From Planctomycetia bacterium (GTDB taxonomy: Bacteria; Planctomycetota; UBA8108; UBA1146): a stretch of DNA of 54,420 nucleotides. Shown in pieces: positions 40,239 to 48,891 of the stretch. Under the pieces are notes generated by a model. It saw only the letters and a program-made list of their open reading frames with translations, did no database searches and was not told the DNA's origin. The stretch is taken from NCBI GenBank assembly GCA_012269595.1, contig JAAXJX010000007.1, forward strand, positions 23,658 through 78,077. The letters run 5' to 3'. The translations under genes and the position numbers were made by a program. How positions within the stretch are numbered: the stretch's first letter is position 1; the number at the start of each line of letters is the position of its first letter.

Positions 40239-41426
40239 TCACTCCTCAATGGAAAAATTGTGGCTCATGGTGTGGGTGTAAAGCTCCCCGGGCTTGAGCA
40301 CAACATTGGGCCAGCCTGCGACATCCCGACGATTGATGGCATCGGGCCAGATCTGGCTTTCCAGGCAGAAACCACTGTATTGGGGGTAGGACGCTCCCCC
40401 TTTTCCACCGGCGATGTCGAGGAAGTTACCGCTGTAGAACTGTAAACCGGGCTGATCTGCGAAGACGGTCATGACGATCCCGGTCTTCCCCGATCGTGCC
40501 ACCGCCACCTCGCGAAGTGCGCCCTCTTCTCCATCGACCACAAAGTTGTGGTCGTAACCTCCGGCGTAAAAGGGCTCGCCCGGTTTGGGCAATTGATCCA
40601 TTTGTGAGCCGATGGCCCTCGAGGTCGTGAAATCGAGCGGAGTACCGGCAACGGGGGCGACTTCACCCGTCGGAATCAGGTCCTGCGCGGGGGTGTAACG
40701 TGAACAACGGAGAAGCAACTCCTGATCGAGAGTGCTTCCCGATTCGTGACCAGCAAGGTTCCAGTAGGAGTGATGCGCGAGGTTGACCGGAGTCTCCATG
40801 CTCGATTCAGCAGCCATTTCGACACGCAGCTGATTGGCCCCGGTCAGGATGTAGCGAACCGCGGCCCGTACTTCTCCCGGGTATCCCTGATCCCCGGGCT
40901 CACTGACCAGGCGCAATTCAACACCGGGCCCCCTGTTACTCTGAATCGGTTTCGATTCCCAAATTCTCTTGTCAAATCCCCGGTTTCCGCCATGCAAGTG
41001 ATGAGGTCCATTGTTGGTGGCCAAGGTGTAACTGCTGTCATTCAATTCGAATTTGCCGGCGGCGATGCGGTTTGCACAACGGCCAACGATGCAACCGAAG
41101 TAGGGACTCTTCTCGCGATAGCCATCGAGATCATCAAACCCGAGGACCACATCGACCAGTTCACCCCCCGCTGCGGATGGAACCAGACACTCGGTGACGG
41201 TTGCTCCGTAATTGATGATGCGCACCTTCATCGAACCGTTGTCGAGGGTGTATCGCACAACTTCTTCGCCATCGATTTCACCCCAGGGTTCCACTATCAC
41301 ACCGTCCACCACGGAAGCACCTCTCTCACCCTGTTCACGGATCCACTCCGAGCTGCCCACGCAGCCGCTGGCCAAGAGCACCAGTGCCAAAAGCCAAACA
41401 CCCCACTGCTTTTGCAGAATTCCCAT
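40239..41426 (-). CDS. galM: Aldose 1-epimerase (mutarotase), lipoprotein form
   Basis: 395 residues from ATG 41426, with GGAG upstream; the start gives a lipoprotein signal (MGILQKQWGVWLLALVLLASGC), so the enzyme is exported, unlike E. coli GalM. Family landmarks are complete: NYGATVTECLVP, GCIVGRCANRIAAGKF, HHLHGGNRGFDKR, the catalytic-site His in NLAHHSYWNLAG, YDHNF and the catalytic Glu in GFCLESQIWPDAIN. It interconverts alpha and beta anomers of aldohexoses, here probably in the periplasm before uptake. The DUF4345-like gene follows directly downstream. Confidence 0.93.
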   Translation of the reverse strand: MGILQKQWGVWLLALVLLASGCVGSSEWIREQGERGASVVDGVIVEPWGEIDGEEVVRYTLDNGSMKVRIINYGATVTECLVPSAAGGELVDVVLGFDDLDGYREKSPYFGCIVGRCANRIAAGKFELNDSSYTLATNNGPHHLHGGNRGFDKRIWESKPIQSNRGPGVELRLVSEPGDQGYPGEVRAAVRYILTGANQLRVEMAAESSMETPVNLAHHSYWNLAGHESGSTLDQELLLRCSRYTPAQDLIPTGEVAPVAGTPLDFTTSRAIGSQMDQLPKPGEPFYAGGYDHNFVVDGEEGALREVAVARSGKTGIVMTVFADQPGLQFYSGNFLDIAGGKGGASYPQYSGFCLESQIWPDAINRRDVAGWPNVVLKPGELYTHTMSHNFSIEE

Positions 41427-41834
41427 CAGCTTCGCTCCATTCGGTCGAATCATTCACCGGGTCATGATGTGCCCGGATACCTCCGGGTCCAGTGCACAGC
41501 CACGATTCTTGGCAACTTTGGCAACTTTCACGGGATGACCCCAAATTGGCTCTTTTGGCCCGCTATCGCCCGTATCTGAGGGTTTTCACCTGTTTTCAGC
41601 CCTCCACGCAGGCCCTGTTACAGGGGCGGGTTTGGTTGACCCTTTCAGGGCAGATCGGTACGCTCCGTCTTTGGTAGAGGACTCTTCCGGGCCTCCCTGT
41701 CGATGATGTGTATCGGTGAATCGATTTCTCCGTATCCTTGTCCGGGGTCAGGTCTGTTTGTCACAGTCCTCGATTGAAATGAAAAATGATTGCTCGCGGA
41801 GATCCGTTCTCCGACTTAGGACAGGACCGAAACG
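41427..41834 (+). promoter_or_regulatory. Gene-free divergent region between galM-like gene and rpmB
   Basis: About 408 bases without a credible ORF or RNA gene. It should contain promoters in both directions. The best plus-strand candidate is TTGACC (41636-41641), 17 bases, TACGCT (41659-41664), which would drive rpmB with a 5' leader of about 165 bases. A GC-rich segment near 41610-41660 (GGCCCTGTTACAGGGGC and CCTTTCAGGG) can form short hairpins, which could be a leader structure, but no known ribosomal-protein leader is recognised. Confidence 0.35.
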
Positions 41835-42110
41835 ATGTCACGCCGTTGCCAGATCACCGGAGCCCGTACTGCCTCTGGAAATCGCAAAAAGACCCGCGGT
41901 AAATCCAAGCGCTCCGGCCACGTCGGAATCAAGATCACCGGCCTGACCAAGCGTCGCTTCAAGGTCAATCTTCAAAGCAAACGCATCTGGGTTCCCGAGC
42001 TGAACCGCTTTATCCGGGTTCGCCTCAGTGCACGTGCACTCAAGACCATCAGCAAGAAGGGTGCTTACCGTACCCTCCTCGATGCCGGTCTGATCAAGCC
42101 CGCCAACTAG
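41835..42110 (+). CDS. rpmB: 50S ribosomal protein L28
   Basis: 91 residues with the family's characteristic start M-S-R-R-C-Q-I-T-G and GN-RK-x-R...R HVGIKITGLTKRRFKVNLQSKRIWVPELNRFI. The protein is a bit longer than E. coli L28 (78) because of a C-terminal extension (KTISKKGAYRTLLDAGLIKPAN), similar to many other phyla. CAGGACCG lies upstream of ATG 41835. A single-gene unit; rpmG is not adjacent. It contributes to the large ribosomal subunit. Confidence 0.97.
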   Translation: MSRRCQITGARTASGNRKKTRGKSKRSGHVGIKITGLTKRRFKVNLQSKRIWVPELNRFIRVRLSARALKTISKKGAYRTLLDAGLIKPAN

Positions 42111-42192
42111 AGCAGCGCTTCAACAGTTACTCACATTTCTCAACAAGCCCGAGCCGCAACTCAGGTTTCAGGATGACTTCTTGGTTTCAGGG

Positions 42193-43749
42193 TCACTGCT
42201 TGAGTTCATCCGGCAGGGGGATGGTCTGTCCGTTGATGCTGGGAAGTGAGGCCCCTGTTTCACGCAGATGTCTCGCCAGTTCTTCGGAGAGGTCCGCGAG
42301 AATTTTCTCCTGCTGATCGGCAAGGTCACGACTCTCTCCCAAATCCCTGCCGAGGTGATAGAGCACCCGCTTTGGCTCAGGATGGTAATAGTAGATCATC
42401 TTCCAGGGACCCCGGCGGATGGAGCTGAATGGCTGAATTCCCGGGCCTCTGGGGCCCCAGAAGTGGGGCATGTGCCAGCAGAGAACCCGCTCGCCCCAAC
42501 CCTCCAGCAGTCCTCCGATTTCCGTCCCGCGACCGTCGTCGCGCAAAATCGGCAACAGATTCCAACCCTCCACCCGGGTCATGTGATCCTGCGGTCCCTC
42601 GACTCCGGCCACCTCTAGCAAGGTCGGAAAATGGTCATGACTGATCACGGGCAGATCGGTACGACGCCCCGCTTCGACCACTCCAGGCCATCGCACCATC
42701 AACGGAATTCTCGTGCCGCCCTCCAGTGCAGAGCCCTTGCCGCTACTCAAAGGATGGTTGTGACGGTGGTGCGGTTTTTCGCGGGTGTGAGCGGAGAGCC
42801 CGCCATTGTCACTGGTGAAGATGATCACGGTTTCCTCGAGGATCTTTAAATCCTCGAGGGTCTTGAGCAGGACCCCCAGCGCTTCATCGACCGATTCAAT
42901 CATCGTCGCATAGGCGGCCTCCACCTTGGACAAATCAGGGTAGTGATCCAGGTGACGGTCGTTGGCGATGATCGGTGTATGAACTGCGTAGGGTGAGAAG
43001 TGCAGGAAGAAGCGTTGTCCATCCTGGTGTGCCTGATGGATTGCAGTCGCAGCCTCCAGCGCCAGTGCTTCCGTCAGGTACGTATCCTTGCCGTGATATT
43101 TTTCGAGACCGGGAACATCCCAGATGCGATCTCCCGGTTTTTCCGGATCACGGGCGAAGTTCCTGCGCCCTCGGAAGTCGGATGGAGCCCCGGCAGCATG
43201 GCCGGCGATGTTCACGTCAAAACCGAGATTTTTTGGATCTGCACCACTGCTTCCGTGTGCCCCCAAATGGGCTTTTCCGGCATGAATCGTCCGATAGCCA
43301 CCCTTTTGCAACAATGCGGGAAGGGTCACATCTCCCGACTGGAGGCCGTTGACGTTCCACTGCGGAGGCACGGTTCCTTCCCGGGGGCCTCCCGTGTCCT
43401 GATCCTTGCGAAGAATCCAATAGGTGATGCCATTCGCCTGCGGAGATCGCCCCGTCATGATGCTGGTGCGGGTCGGTGTACACACCGGCGATGAAGCGTA
43501 GGCGTTGGTGAAGACCAACCCCTCGCGCGCAAGACGGAGCAAGTGAGGGGTACGATAGTGTTGCTGGAAGGGAGCACTCTCCTTGTGGAGAGAGACCGCC
43601 GTGTCCTGCCACCCGAGATCATCGGTGATGAAAAAGAGAATGTTGGGCGGCTGCTTTTCCCCTTTCTCGGCGGGAGAGTTCTGGGCTGCAAGGGAAGAGC
43701 AAACCAACAACAACGGCAACAGCCAGAGGCATCCCTTTCCGCTTATCAT
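42193..43749 (-). CDS. Type I sulfatase, secreted
   Basis: 518 residues; ATG overlaps the stop of the upstream gene (ATGA). It has a signal peptide (MISGKGCLWLLPLLLVCSSLAAQ) with a normal cleavage site rather than a lipobox, the metal-site start NILFFITDDLGWQD, and the formylglycine signature C90-T-P-T-R with SIMTGRSPQ (CxPTR variant, used by a part of the S1 family). Further landmarks are HAGKAHLGA, HFSPYAVHTPI and TSDNGGLSAH. Likely hydrolyses sulfate esters in polysaccharides outside the cytoplasm. It shares little with the sulfatase at 1399 beyond the family core, so they probably differ in substrate. Confidence 0.93.
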   Translation of the reverse strand: MISGKGCLWLLPLLLVCSSLAAQNSPAEKGEKQPPNILFFITDDLGWQDTAVSLHKESAPFQQHYRTPHLLRLAREGLVFTNAYASSPVCTPTRTSIMTGRSPQANGITYWILRKDQDTGGPREGTVPPQWNVNGLQSGDVTLPALLQKGGYRTIHAGKAHLGAHGSSGADPKNLGFDVNIAGHAAGAPSDFRGRRNFARDPEKPGDRIWDVPGLEKYHGKDTYLTEALALEAATAIHQAHQDGQRFFLHFSPYAVHTPIIANDRHLDHYPDLSKVEAAYATMIESVDEALGVLLKTLEDLKILEETVIIFTSDNGGLSAHTREKPHHRHNHPLSSGKGSALEGGTRIPLMVRWPGVVEAGRRTDLPVISHDHFPTLLEVAGVEGPQDHMTRVEGWNLLPILRDDGRGTEIGGLLEGWGERVLCWHMPHFWGPRGPGIQPFSSIRRGPWKMIYYYHPEPKRVLYHLGRDLGESRDLADQQEKILADLSEELARHLRETGASLPSINGQTIPLPDELKQ

Positions 43750-44636
43750 CTTCCACCTTCACCTTCTGTCGGTGCTTCTTCCGGTCCGGACTCCCCGGCC
43801 TTCATCCGCTCCACCCATGCGGGCCATTCATCCTGTTCCCTGAGAAGCTTGAGATCCCCATCCACCAGGGCCATTTCGAGGCGGATCGTGGTCGAGGCCA
43901 AACTCGTCTCCAGAGCCTGTAAACCCTTCTCAGCCTCCCCCAGCAGTGAAAAACAGCACGCCAGGTTGTAGTGGATCGCCCACTGCTCATCGACGAGACC
44001 CGGCCGTAATTCCGGGCGCACCCTGCGGGCGATGTCCCCGAGCAGGTCGATACGCTTCTGGTGGGTTTCGCTCGCTTCCCTGATCAGTCCGCTGCGGAAC
44101 TGCAAATCTCCGAGGCGGGTGAGAGCATCGAGAATCGCCGGCAGTGTCGCCGTATTGGGAACCTGGTCCGCCTGCTTTTGCAGATCAAACATCCAGCGAT
44201 CCACCCGCTGACGCTGACCCAGCTTCGCCAGCAGCAACACCAGTTCCCGTTCGACCCACACCTCCATCAGGACATCTTTTTGCAAAGCCTCCTCCACCGG
44301 AGTGATCAACTTTGCAGTGGCGACATCCATCAGGGCATTGGCGCACGACTGACGGCGGTCAAAGAGACGTGACTCATCCAGAAGACGCTCGAGCAATCTT
44401 TCCGCCCCCCGATCTCCGAGGGGAATGAGCGCCTGATACTGACCGCGATAGCGCACCTGATTCTCTTCACGATCGATGCGATCCAACTCGCGATCGATGG
44501 CCGCATCCAACTCCTCGTCCGGCCCAACCTGCCCCTGTACAGCGGCCAGCGGGAATAGAGCCAAACAAGCCCAAAACAGCATAATAGCCGTCATCGGGGA
44601 GAACGCGCGGATGTGGAGAAGGGTCTTCATTTGCAT
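43746..44636 (-). CDS. Exported TPR-like helical protein of unknown function
   Basis: 296 residues from ATG 44636 (ATG 44630 is equally possible; an upstream start at 44747 lies in the rsmB gene). A signal peptide is visible (PMTAIMLFWACLALFPLAAVQGQ). The mature part is helical with Ala/Leu pairs at regular spacing and a region (about 205-265: IHYNLACCFSLLGEAEKGLQALE) that looks like tetratricopeptide repeats. Early residues (DEELDAAIDRELDRIDREE) may form a short coiled coil. No enzyme motif. It lies 55 bases downstream of rsmB and overlaps the sulfatase gene. Confidence 0.78.
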   Translation of the reverse strand: MQMKTLLHIRAFSPMTAIMLFWACLALFPLAAVQGQVGPDEELDAAIDRELDRIDREENQVRYRGQYQALIPLGDRGAERLLERLLDESRLFDRRQSCANALMDVATAKLITPVEEALQKDVLMEVWVERELVLLLAKLGQRQRVDRWMFDLQKQADQVPNTATLPAILDALTRLGDLQFRSGLIREASETHQKRIDLLGDIARRVRPELRPGLVDEQWAIHYNLACCFSLLGEAEKGLQALETSLASTTIRLEMALVDGDLKLLREQDEWPAWVERMKAGESGPEEAPTEGEGGR

Positions 44637-44691
44637 GAACCCATCACAAGGAAGAACCTCCCGGAGGTCAACCACCCGATTGCTGAAGGGA

Positions 44692-46365
44692 TCAGCGATC
44701 GACTCTCTGCAGCAGGGCGGCGTACCCGCCGTCGCCGCCCAGATCACCGGGCAGAACCTCGATCTCTTCCACGAGACGGATCTCGGTGTTCTGTTCGAGC
44801 ACCCGGCGAATCACATCCTGATTCTCCTGCGGCTCGACGGAACAGGTCGAGTAAAGCAGGTGACCTCCCCGTCGAAGGTGACGAATCGCGGATTTCAAAA
44901 GACCGGACTGCAACTGCTCCAGTTCGGAAATCTCGTCGGGGCGGAAGCGCCAGCGAGCATCCTGCCTGCGGTTAAGCACGCCGCTGTTGGAACAGGGTGC
45001 GTCGACGAGAATCTGGTCGAAGGTGTCATCGAAGCGCAGGTTGGAAGGATCCCGGGATACCTCGAGGAACTCGGTTTGATGCAGATTGAGCAAATTGAGG
45101 CGATCCAGATTTTCGCGGATCAACTGCAACTTCTCCTGAGACACGTCGCAAGCGAGGGCCTTGCGGATTCCCCCGCGGTCAAGAAGGGTCGCCAGTTTGC
45201 CTCCGGGTGCACTGCAAAGATCGAGCAGGTGTGCGTCCTTGCCCTTCGGCATGCGCAGGGCGAGGCGACGGGCGGTCAGATCCTGAACCCAGAAATCGCC
45301 CTGGGTGAATCCGGGGATCCGCTCGATGCGTCCACCTCCGAGAACCTCCAGAGTTCTGGGAGCACCCCGGGCGATGCGTGCTTCCTGATCGATGGTCGCC
45401 ATCATGCGCAGTTGATGCTCCGGTTCACGGGAGGATTTGAGAGCGATAAAGAGGGGTGGCGCCTCATTGTTGCGCTGCAACATCTCGAGGACCCGCTCCT
45501 CCGGATAACGCTCCAGCCAGCGCCGCAGCAATTCCGGCGGGTGGCTGTACTGGAGGCCCCGGCGAAGAATCTTGCCCTTGTTGCCGCCGGGCAATCGCAG
45601 GTCGCGGACGCGAACCCAACCGCTCGCCGCCCGGACCGCATCGGTGGGGTCATCGAGTTCTTCCGTCACATGCTCGAGACCGTCGCAGGCACTCCTGAGA
45701 ACCGCATTGATGTAGCCACTCTCCGCCTTCGGATTGCGACGCTCTGGCGGGTCTCCGACCACTTCCGGCAGGAAACGGGCCACCTCCCGCCACGCATCGA
45801 CGGTGGCGGAAACCGCGGCGTGGGCGGCAGTCTTCAGGTACACGCGCTGGTAGATTCCGATGGCGATGGCGGAGCGCAGGGTGCGTTCCGCTTCGGTGAA
45901 ATCCCGGTCCATGAAATGATTCGAAAGATGCCGAACGGTGCCGCGCATGCGAACACTGCCGTAGCACAGCTCGACCAGGAAACGGCGGTCTGAATCGGCG
46001 AGACCGGTGTACTCGAGATACTCACTGAGAAGGGATTCCATCGGTGCTGAAGAGGACTGCTCCCAGAGGGTCAGCAGATGGATCGCTGCTGCCCGGGCAC
46101 TGAAGACTTCGCCCCCCTTGACCCCACTCCCCTGCAACAGCGGAGCGGTGTAAGGCGGCTCGAGAATCTCCTCGACTTCCGCTTCCTCATTTTCGTGATC
46201 GGGGGCATCGGTTTTGCCGGATGGACCCGATCGGTCGTGACGGCGGCCATCGTGACGGGGGCCATCGTGACGGGGGCCATCAGGCCGTCCCCGACCCTCG
46301 GGGCGACCGGGGCGATCCGAATTTCTCGCAGGCCTCTGGCCCGTGTCGCTGCCATGTCCGGTCAT
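44692..46365 (-). CDS. rsmB: 16S rRNA (cytosine-C5)-methyltransferase RsmB-like
   Basis: 557 residues, over 100 more than E. coli RsmB (429). The additional N-terminal ~75 residues are a basic, Arg/Asp/Gly-rich tail with repeats of RHDG-type units, then an NusB-like helical domain (~90-230: RAAAIHLLTLWE, AVSATVDAWREVARFL) and the methyltransferase with SAM motif LDLCSAPGGK, motif IV VDAPCSNSGVLNRR and the catalytic-Cys motif YSTCSVEPQENQ. Start overlaps the fmt stop (ATGA). The enzyme methylates C967 of 16S rRNA in E. coli; the same target is likely here. The tail may bind RNA. Could be another member of the Nop2/RsmB group, but domain layout favours RsmB. Confidence 0.93.
   Translation of the reverse strand: MTGHGSDTGQRPARNSDRPGRPEGRGRPDGPRHDGPRHDGRRHDRSGPSGKTDAPDHENEEAEVEEILEPPYTAPLLQGSGVKGGEVFSARAAAIHLLTLWEQSSSAPMESLLSEYLEYTGLADSDRRFLVELCYGSVRMRGTVRHLSNHFMDRDFTEAERTLRSAIAIGIYQRVYLKTAAHAAVSATVDAWREVARFLPEVVGDPPERRNPKAESGYINAVLRSACDGLEHVTEELDDPTDAVRAASGWVRVRDLRLPGGNKGKILRRGLQYSHPPELLRRWLERYPEERVLEMLQRNNEAPPLFIALKSSREPEHQLRMMATIDQEARIARGAPRTLEVLGGGRIERIPGFTQGDFWVQDLTARRLALRMPKGKDAHLLDLCSAPGGKLATLLDRGGIRKALACDVSQEKLQLIRENLDRLNLLNLHQTEFLEVSRDPSNLRFDDTFDQILVDAPCSNSGVLNRRQDARWRFRPDEISELEQLQSGLLKSAIRHLRRGGHLLYSTCSVEPQENQDVIRRVLEQNTEIRLVEEIEVLPGDLGGDGGYAALLQRVDR
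46234..46282 (-). repeat. 15-bp tandem repeat in 5' end of rsmB
   Basis: Two perfect copies of GCCATCGTGACGGGG (46246-46260, 46261-46275), part of a third after them and a degenerate copy before them. Read on the minus strand they code for the R-H-D-G-P-type repeat of the RsmB tail. Copy number could vary between strains by slippage without changing frame. Confidence 0.8.
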
Positions 46366-47360
46366 CGTGGCTCATCGCCCTTCTCTGGTGGAGCGTGTGT
46401 GACAAATCGGTCCCCTGGCTTCATCGGCAGCCCGCGCAGGAAGTCTGCCGCCGGCATCGGTTTCTTGCCGGAACGCTGCAGGCGTCCTATGCGGAGGGAA
46501 CCTTCACCGCATGCCACCAAGATACCCTCCGAAGAGACATCCGTCACTGTTCCCGGAAGATCTGTGGCAGATGAATCCGGGGCTGAATCCTCAGGGATCC
46601 CGCTGTGGATGATCAGGATCTCCCCTTCTTCTGCCGTCGAATCTGCCTCCTGCCAGTGGCTGCGGGTCCGCGGCCACGGCTGCAGGGCGCGAATCTGACG
46701 ATCGATTCGGGCCGCACTCTGCCCCCAGTCGATCCAGCCTTCCGATTTGTCGATCTTGGGAGCCAGCGTCGCTGCCGAATCATCCTGCTCAACGAGGGGA
46801 GGCTCTCCCGATTTCAGGGCTTCGAGGGAATCCACCAACAGTTCGGCCGCACGTTCACTGAGGTACTCCTCCGCCTCTTCGGCGGTGATGCGGTCGGAAG
46901 GTGTCCAGCGATGCATCGACACCACCGGGCCCGCATCGAGGGCGGGCACCATGCGATAGAGGGAGACGCCGATCTCTTCATCCCCGGCGAGAAGAGCACG
47001 CACGATCGGTGCTGCTCCACGCCAACGGGGCAGGATGGATCCGTGAAGGTTGAAACATCCCAGCGGCACCGATTCGAGAAAAGAGCGCCCGAGAATCAAA
47101 CGGATATCTGCAGTGATCACCAACTTTGCGCCGGTGGTTTCGAGAAACTCGCGTCCCGCAGCCCCCTTCAGTCGCTCGCTCTCAAAGATGGGCAATCCCA
47201 ACTCAAGGGCCACTTCCTTGAGGGGACAGGGAGCCGGTTTGCGCTGGCGGCCACGGGGAGCATCGGGAACGGTGCCCACCACCAGATCCTCGCAGATCGG
47301 CTGCAGTTGGCGCAGGGCCGGAATCCCGAAGGGACCGGACCCGAGAAAGAGGATGCGCAT
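46362..47360 (-). CDS. fmt: Methionyl-tRNA formyltransferase
   Basis: 332 residues. N-terminus MRILFLGSGPFGIPALRQL is the family start; the formyl-THF site contains NLHGSILPRWRGAAPIVRALLAGDEEIGVSLYRM with the conserved Asn, His and later Asp (PALDAGPV), and the C-terminal OB-like tRNA-binding domain is present (~205-320). It adds the formyl group to Met-tRNAfMet for initiation. It starts 5 bases after the scpA stop and overlaps rsmB, the common fmt-rsmB order; a def gene is not adjacent. The C-terminal domain has an acidic insert (TAEEGEILIIHSGIPEDSAP). Confidence 0.96.
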   Translation of the reverse strand: MRILFLGSGPFGIPALRQLQPICEDLVVGTVPDAPRGRQRKPAPCPLKEVALELGLPIFESERLKGAAGREFLETTGAKLVITADIRLILGRSFLESVPLGCFNLHGSILPRWRGAAPIVRALLAGDEEIGVSLYRMVPALDAGPVVSMHRWTPSDRITAEEAEEYLSERAAELLVDSLEALKSGEPPLVEQDDSAATLAPKIDKSEGWIDWGQSAARIDRQIRALQPWPRTRSHWQEADSTAEEGEILIIHSGIPEDSAPDSSATDLPGTVTDVSSEGILVACGEGSLRIGRLQRSGKKPMPAADFLRGLPMKPGDRFVTHAPPEKGDEPR

Positions 47361-47364
47361 CGGC

Positions 47365-48240
47365 CTACTCCTCGGTACGCAGGTGAACCATCAGCGGATC
47401 AGAGCTGTTCACCTGGACCATCTTCAACTGGTGCATACGTGCGAGCTCCAGAAGTGCCAGGAAAGTACTGATCGCCCCCGCCATTCCACGCTCCAGCGGG
47501 AACAGCTCCTCAAAGGAGAGAGCCCTGTCAGGGCGGGATTTGAGAGCGCCGAGGATCTCGCCCATCGACTGCTCGATCGGCACCTCTTCCCCCTGAATCA
47601 CGGCGAAGGCGGAACGCTCGCGAAGCATGTCGAGAACCCGCTGAAATGCGGCGGACAGATCCAAAGAGGAGGCCTCCGAAAGATCGAGGGTTCCCGGAGG
47701 AGGTGGTGGCATTCCATCCTGAACCCGCTCGTAACCCAGTGATCGGCGACGATGCGCTTCCTGCAGCAGCAGTGCCCGCTCCTTGAAATCGCGGTACTCC
47801 AGCAACTGTTCCACCAGATGCTTGCGCGGATCCTCGAGCTCCTCCTCGAGAAGATCATCCTCTTCGTCCAGCAATTGCGGCGAGAGCATGCGCGACTTGA
47901 TCTCGATGAGACGTGCAGACATCACCAGGTACTCACCGGCACTGAGAAGGTCGAGTTGCCCCCGCTTCTGTGCTTCGGAAACGTGACCCAGAAACTGCCC
48001 GAGAACTACCGCAATCGGGATGTCGAGGATGTCGATTTCATTTTTGTGAATCAGATAGAGCAGCAATTCGAGGGGACCGGAGTACTCCTCGAGTTCGGTA
48101 CAGAAGCCATCTTCCCACGGCGCCAGGGCCGGGCTGTCCGCATCCGTCGACGGATTTCCTGCCGCGTTTTCACCGGTGTGACCGGGATTGGAGCCGCTTT
48201 CTTCCGTCGTCATGCTTGCCGTTTCCAATCGAACCTCCAT
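47365..48240 (-). CDS. scpA: Segregation and condensation protein A
   Basis: 291 residues from ATG 48240 (ATG 48213 possible). After a ~45-residue low-complexity start comes the ScpA N-domain motif EYSGPLELLLYLIHKNEIDILDIPIAVV, then YLVMSARLIEIKSRMLSP, an acidic linker (LDEEDDLLEEELEDP), and the C-terminal winged-helix part with AISTFLALLELARMHQLKMVQ. It is the kleisin of the bacterial SMC complex, linking SMC heads. scpB is not adjacent. Heads the minus-strand chain with fmt and rsmB; the divergent kdsC gene lies 141 bases away. Confidence 0.94.
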   Translation of the reverse strand: MEVRLETASMTTEESGSNPGHTGENAAGNPSTDADSPALAPWEDGFCTELEEYSGPLELLLYLIHKNEIDILDIPIAVVLGQFLGHVSEAQKRGQLDLLSAGEYLVMSARLIEIKSRMLSPQLLDEEDDLLEEELEDPRKHLVEQLLEYRDFKERALLLQEAHRRRSLGYERVQDGMPPPPPGTLDLSEASSLDLSAAFQRVLDMLRERSAFAVIQGEEVPIEQSMGEILGALKSRPDRALSFEELFPLERGMAGAISTFLALLELARMHQLKMVQVNSSDPLMVHLRTEE

Positions 48241-48381
48241 CTGATCAGGCCGAGTCTCCCCGGGGATCGCACCCCTGACGACAGATTCTGCCCCCCGCAG
48301 GATAGCAGAAGCCGGCCCGATGGGAGCAGGAAGGCCGGAATTCTGACTTGCCCGTCAGGGATCGCAGGCCAGACTGTTGTC

Positions 48382-48891
48382 ATGAAGCACACCATTCCCG
48401 ACCATCTGGCCCCCCTGCGGCCCCGACTGCTCGCCCTCGATGTGGACGGAGTCCTCACCGACAACCGGGTGACGATCCACTCCGACGGCAGCGAATCGAA
48501 AAGTTTCTTCATCCCCGACGGAGCCGGCATGCGTCGCCTCCTCGATCAGGGTATCGCCGTCGTCTGGATCTCCGGCAGACCCAGCGAGAGCACCGACCTG
48601 CGTGCGAAGGAACTGCGCATCACTGAGTGGCACACCGGTATCCGTGACAAGGGAGAATGCCTGAAAGCGGTGATGGAAAAACTCGGAGTCGGTGCAGAGG
48701 AGACGGTGTTTGTCGGCGACGACCTCATCGATCTGCCCGCCTTTGAGGTCGCCGGGACCGCTGTCGCCCCCGCCGATGCGGTGCCCGAAGTGCTCGCTGC
48801 GGCAGACGTGGTCACCCCTCAAAATGGCGGTTTTGGGGCTGTACGGCAGGTTTGCGACTGGATTCTCGCATTGACGGAGACCCCCGCATGA
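48382..48891 (+). CDS. kdsC: KDO-8-phosphate phosphatase (KdsC, HAD superfamily)
   Basis: 169 residues, typical KdsC length. HAD motif I LALDVDGVLTDN (Asp20, Asp22), motif II WISGRPSE, Lys in DKGECLKAV and motif IV FVGDDLIDLP are all present; KdsC works as a cap-less tetramer. It removes phosphate from KDO-8-phosphate for lipopolysaccharide synthesis. The longer in-frame ORF upstream to 47752 runs antisense through scpA and is not used. ATG 48382 lacks a strong Shine-Dalgarno. Its stop overlaps the next gene (ATGA), which encodes an LPS-transport-like protein; together they support an LPS-type outer membrane. Confidence 0.93.
   Translation: MKHTIPDHLAPLRPRLLALDVDGVLTDNRVTIHSDGSESKSFFIPDGAGMRRLLDQGIAVVWISGRPSESTDLRAKELRITEWHTGIRDKGECLKAVMEKLGVGAEETVFVGDDLIDLPAFEVAGTAVAPADAVPEVLAAADVVTPQNGGFGAVRQVCDWILALTETPA

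Noticed and set aside
44476-45993. 505-residue plus-strand ORF
   Set aside because: Antisense to rsmB with its intact SAM and catalytic motifs.
47752-48381. 5' extension of kdsC
   Set aside because: In frame with kdsC but antisense to scpA; KdsC of normal length starts at 48382.
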